NCBI RefSeq assembly: GCF_938028185.1
Contig: NZ_CALJAH010000283.1
Span: 1-6,095 of the forward strand
Origin: an uncultured Cardiobacterium sp.
Lineage (GTDB): Bacteria > Pseudomonadota > Gammaproteobacteria > Cardiobacteriales > Cardiobacteriaceae
Reading direction: 5' to 3'
DNA length: 6,095 nt
Below, piece by piece: positions 5,501 to 6,095 of this stretch. Position 1 is the stretch's first letter. Each line of letters opens with the position of its first letter. Made by a program: the position numbers and the translations under genes. The notes beneath the pieces are model-generated. The model was not told the origin of the DNA. It saw only the letters and a program-made list of their open reading frames with translations, and did not search any database.

Positions 5501-5686
5501 GCTGACACGACTGCGGGAACAAATGCTGAAAAACTGCGCCGTTCTGCCCCCTCCCCCCGTGGGGAAGGGGCGGGGACTCCCATGAAAAAGGCGGATGCCT
5601 TTTTCATGGGTACCCCGCCCCTCCCCCACAGGGGGAGGGGCATAACGGTGCAGGTTTCGGCATGGGTTTCCGTATTGCACACAGCG
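5500..5686. repeat. Long imperfect palindrome
   Basis: Two arms of about 90 bases pair around the centre at 5594-5595. Reading out from the centre they comprise: a perfect 14-bp stem; GGGGCGGGG with CCCCGCCCC (5567-5575 / 5613-5621); GTGGGG with the run CCCCxAC (5559-5564 / 5624-5629); C-rich and G-rich runs (5547-5557 / 5631-5640); then ACTGCGCCGTTCTG against a near match in the right arm at 5641-5653; ATGC with GCAT (5523-5526 / 5660-5663) and CGCTG with CAGCG (5500-5504 / 5682-5686). Mismatches and single-base bulges rise toward the ends. A folded transcript or strand would be a very long hairpin. This architecture is that of a decayed inverted-repeat element such as a MITE. It holds no gene. 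Confidence 0.7.
5579..5610. repeat. Perfect 14-bp inverted repeat at the palindrome centre
   Basis: CCCATGAAAAAGGC (5579-5592) and GCCTTTTTCATGGG (5597-5610) flank GGAT. The right arm contains TTTTT and the left AAAAA, so the tip of the hairpin is partly A/T-rich. It lies between convergent genes and might slow RNA polymerase in both directions, although the T run is inside the stem and not after it. Confidence 0.8.
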
Positions 5687-5730
5687 GCGGAAGTTCCGGG
5701 AACGGTTGCAGCGGCTGCCGCCGATCAGCT

Positions 5731-5765
5731 CCCTCCCCTTGTGGGGGGGGAGGGCTGGGGTGGGG
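5731..5765 (+). other. GC hairpin followed by candidate G-quadruplex
   Basis: CCCTCCCC (5731-5738) pairs with GGGGAGGG (5747-5754). From 5743 the plus strand reads G8-A-G3-CT-G4-T-G4 up to 5765: four runs of at least three G with loops of one or two bases, the sequence rule for a stable G-quadruplex. Hairpin and quadruplex share bases and are mutually exclusive. The stretch is in the gene-free gap between gor and the polyol dehydrogenase. Confidence 0.6.
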
Positions 5766-5795
5766 TTAATCATTGCCGCCGCCAATGTTGTCTTG

Positions 5796-5820
5796 GCGGT
5801 GGGGCAAGCCCCACCCTACG
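5796..5820 (-). repeat. REP-like hairpin, right member of an inverted pair
   Basis: Exact 25-base inverse of 5476-5500, ending 3 bases beyond the stop codon of the minus-strand polyol dehydrogenase gene. In that gene's mRNA the GTAG-headed hairpin would come directly after the stop, where REP hairpins are known to protect 3' ends in enterobacteria. Such a role here is inference. Confidence 0.75.
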
Positions 5821-5823
5821 TTT

Positions 5824-6095
5824 TTAGGCGAGGTGTTTTTGCAGCGTCGTCCTGACCGCGCCGTTGCCCGCGAGCATTTCGCTCAGGTAGCCTTCGACCT
5901 TTTCGCCCAGGCCGACCGTGTAGAGATCCACGCCGAAGATGGCGCTGTCTTGCAAGAGTTCGCGCACGTTGCCGAGGTTGTCGCTGCCGATGTGCACGCC
6001 TTGCAGTTTGGCTTGGGCGCTTTCGAGCAGCGGGTCGGGGCTGCATTCAAAGGCCTCGCCGTTGTCATCGACGCCGAGCAGGTAGCGGCACCAGC
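5824..6095 (-). CDS. Mannitol/polyol dehydrogenase family protein, C-terminal fragment
   Basis: Only the last 89 residues plus stop are in the window; the gene runs off the right edge with two bases of a further codon. The visible end reads WCRYLLGVDDNGEAF, then CSPDPLLE, later AIFGVDLYTVGLGEKVEGY and GNGAVRTTLQKHLA. The pattern RYLxGxDDxGxxxxxSxDPL followed by a short helical tail is that of the C-terminal substrate domain of the mannitol dehydrogenase family (long-chain polyol dehydrogenases, which oxidise mannitol, arabinitol or related sugar alcohols with NAD(P)). The GLGEKVE...GAVRxTL ending recalls D-arabinitol/mannitol-type members, but the catalytic Lys/Asn/His region is outside the window, so the substrate is open. 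There are no stop codons across 89 codons and third positions are GC-rich, supporting coding. It converges on gor, with the repeat cluster between them. Confidence 0.68.
   Translation of the reverse strand, partial: WCRYLLGVDDNGEAFECSPDPLLESAQAKLQGVHIGSDNLGNVRELLQDSAIFGVDLYTVGLGEKVEGYLSEMLAGNGAVRTTLQKHLA

Noticed and set aside
4374..5522. 382-residue minus-strand open frame opposite gor
   Set aside because: A shadow frame caused by high GC third positions of gor. Composition is Gly/Asp/Val-rich with no motif, and gor is unambiguous.
5476..5820. Interpretation as an insertion sequence with terminal inverted repeats
   Set aside because: No transposase frame between the arms and no visible target-site duplication outside them. 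A REP doublet or decayed MITE fits better.
5489..5827. 112-residue plus-strand open frame in the repeat region
   Set aside because: Its translation is Pro/Gly-rich and simply follows the palindromic repeats. A real gene ends on the other strand at 5824.
5816..6046. Minus-strand 76-residue Arg-rich frame at the right edge
   Set aside because: Out of frame with the polyol dehydrogenase C terminus, which gives a recognisable family pattern up to the window edge.
1..6095. CRISPR array, tRNA or riboswitch
   Set aside because: No regularly spaced direct repeats, no tRNA-like cloverleaf and no leader long enough for a known riboswitch were seen by eye.

Overview
This is a GC-rich chromosomal window with short intergenic gaps. 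It looks like a gammaproteobacterium. A host near Cardiobacterium/Suttonella is possible from the gene style and the GC-rich intergenic repeats, but that is an impression and nothing here proves it. There is no rRNA, tRNA, CRISPR array, phage gene or transposase.

Layout, left to right. (1) Bases 1-190 carry one arm of a long-range inverted repeat, a REP-like hairpin and a bidirectional rho-independent terminator. (2) 195-872 (-) encodes an OmpA-type lipoprotein resembling YiaD. (3) 989-1879 (+) encodes a DMT/EamA transporter, coupled by ATGA overlap to a small membrane protein (1876-2274), whose end overlaps a convergent gene. (4) 2252-3588 is a compact divergent module. A cysteine-free MerR-family regulator and an ScsD-like membrane-anchored thioredoxin lie on the minus strand, again ATGA-coupled. 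A carboxymuconolactone decarboxylase (CMD)-family protein lies on the plus strand. Between them is an 11-2-11 perfect palindrome inside a promoter with the 19-bp -35/-10 spacer typical of MerR activation. (5) After a second bidirectional terminator comes a 91-residue secreted two-cysteine protein (-), then gor, glutathione reductase (+). (6) 5433-5823 is a gene-free 391-bp region made almost entirely of nested inverted repeats: two REP-like hairpins in opposite orientation, a long imperfect palindrome and a candidate G-quadruplex. (7) 5824-6095 (-) is the C-terminal end of a mannitol/polyol dehydrogenase-family gene that runs off the right edge.

The functional theme of the middle is thiol/disulfide redox: ScsD-like oxidoreductase, CMD-family protein, a secreted protein with two cysteines, and glutathione reductase. 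Only the MerR/ScsD/CMD module shows direct sequence evidence of shared control. The rest is proximity. The most interesting signals are the MerR module, whose regulator has no cysteine, and the REP-like hairpin family, whose stems differ by compensatory base changes.
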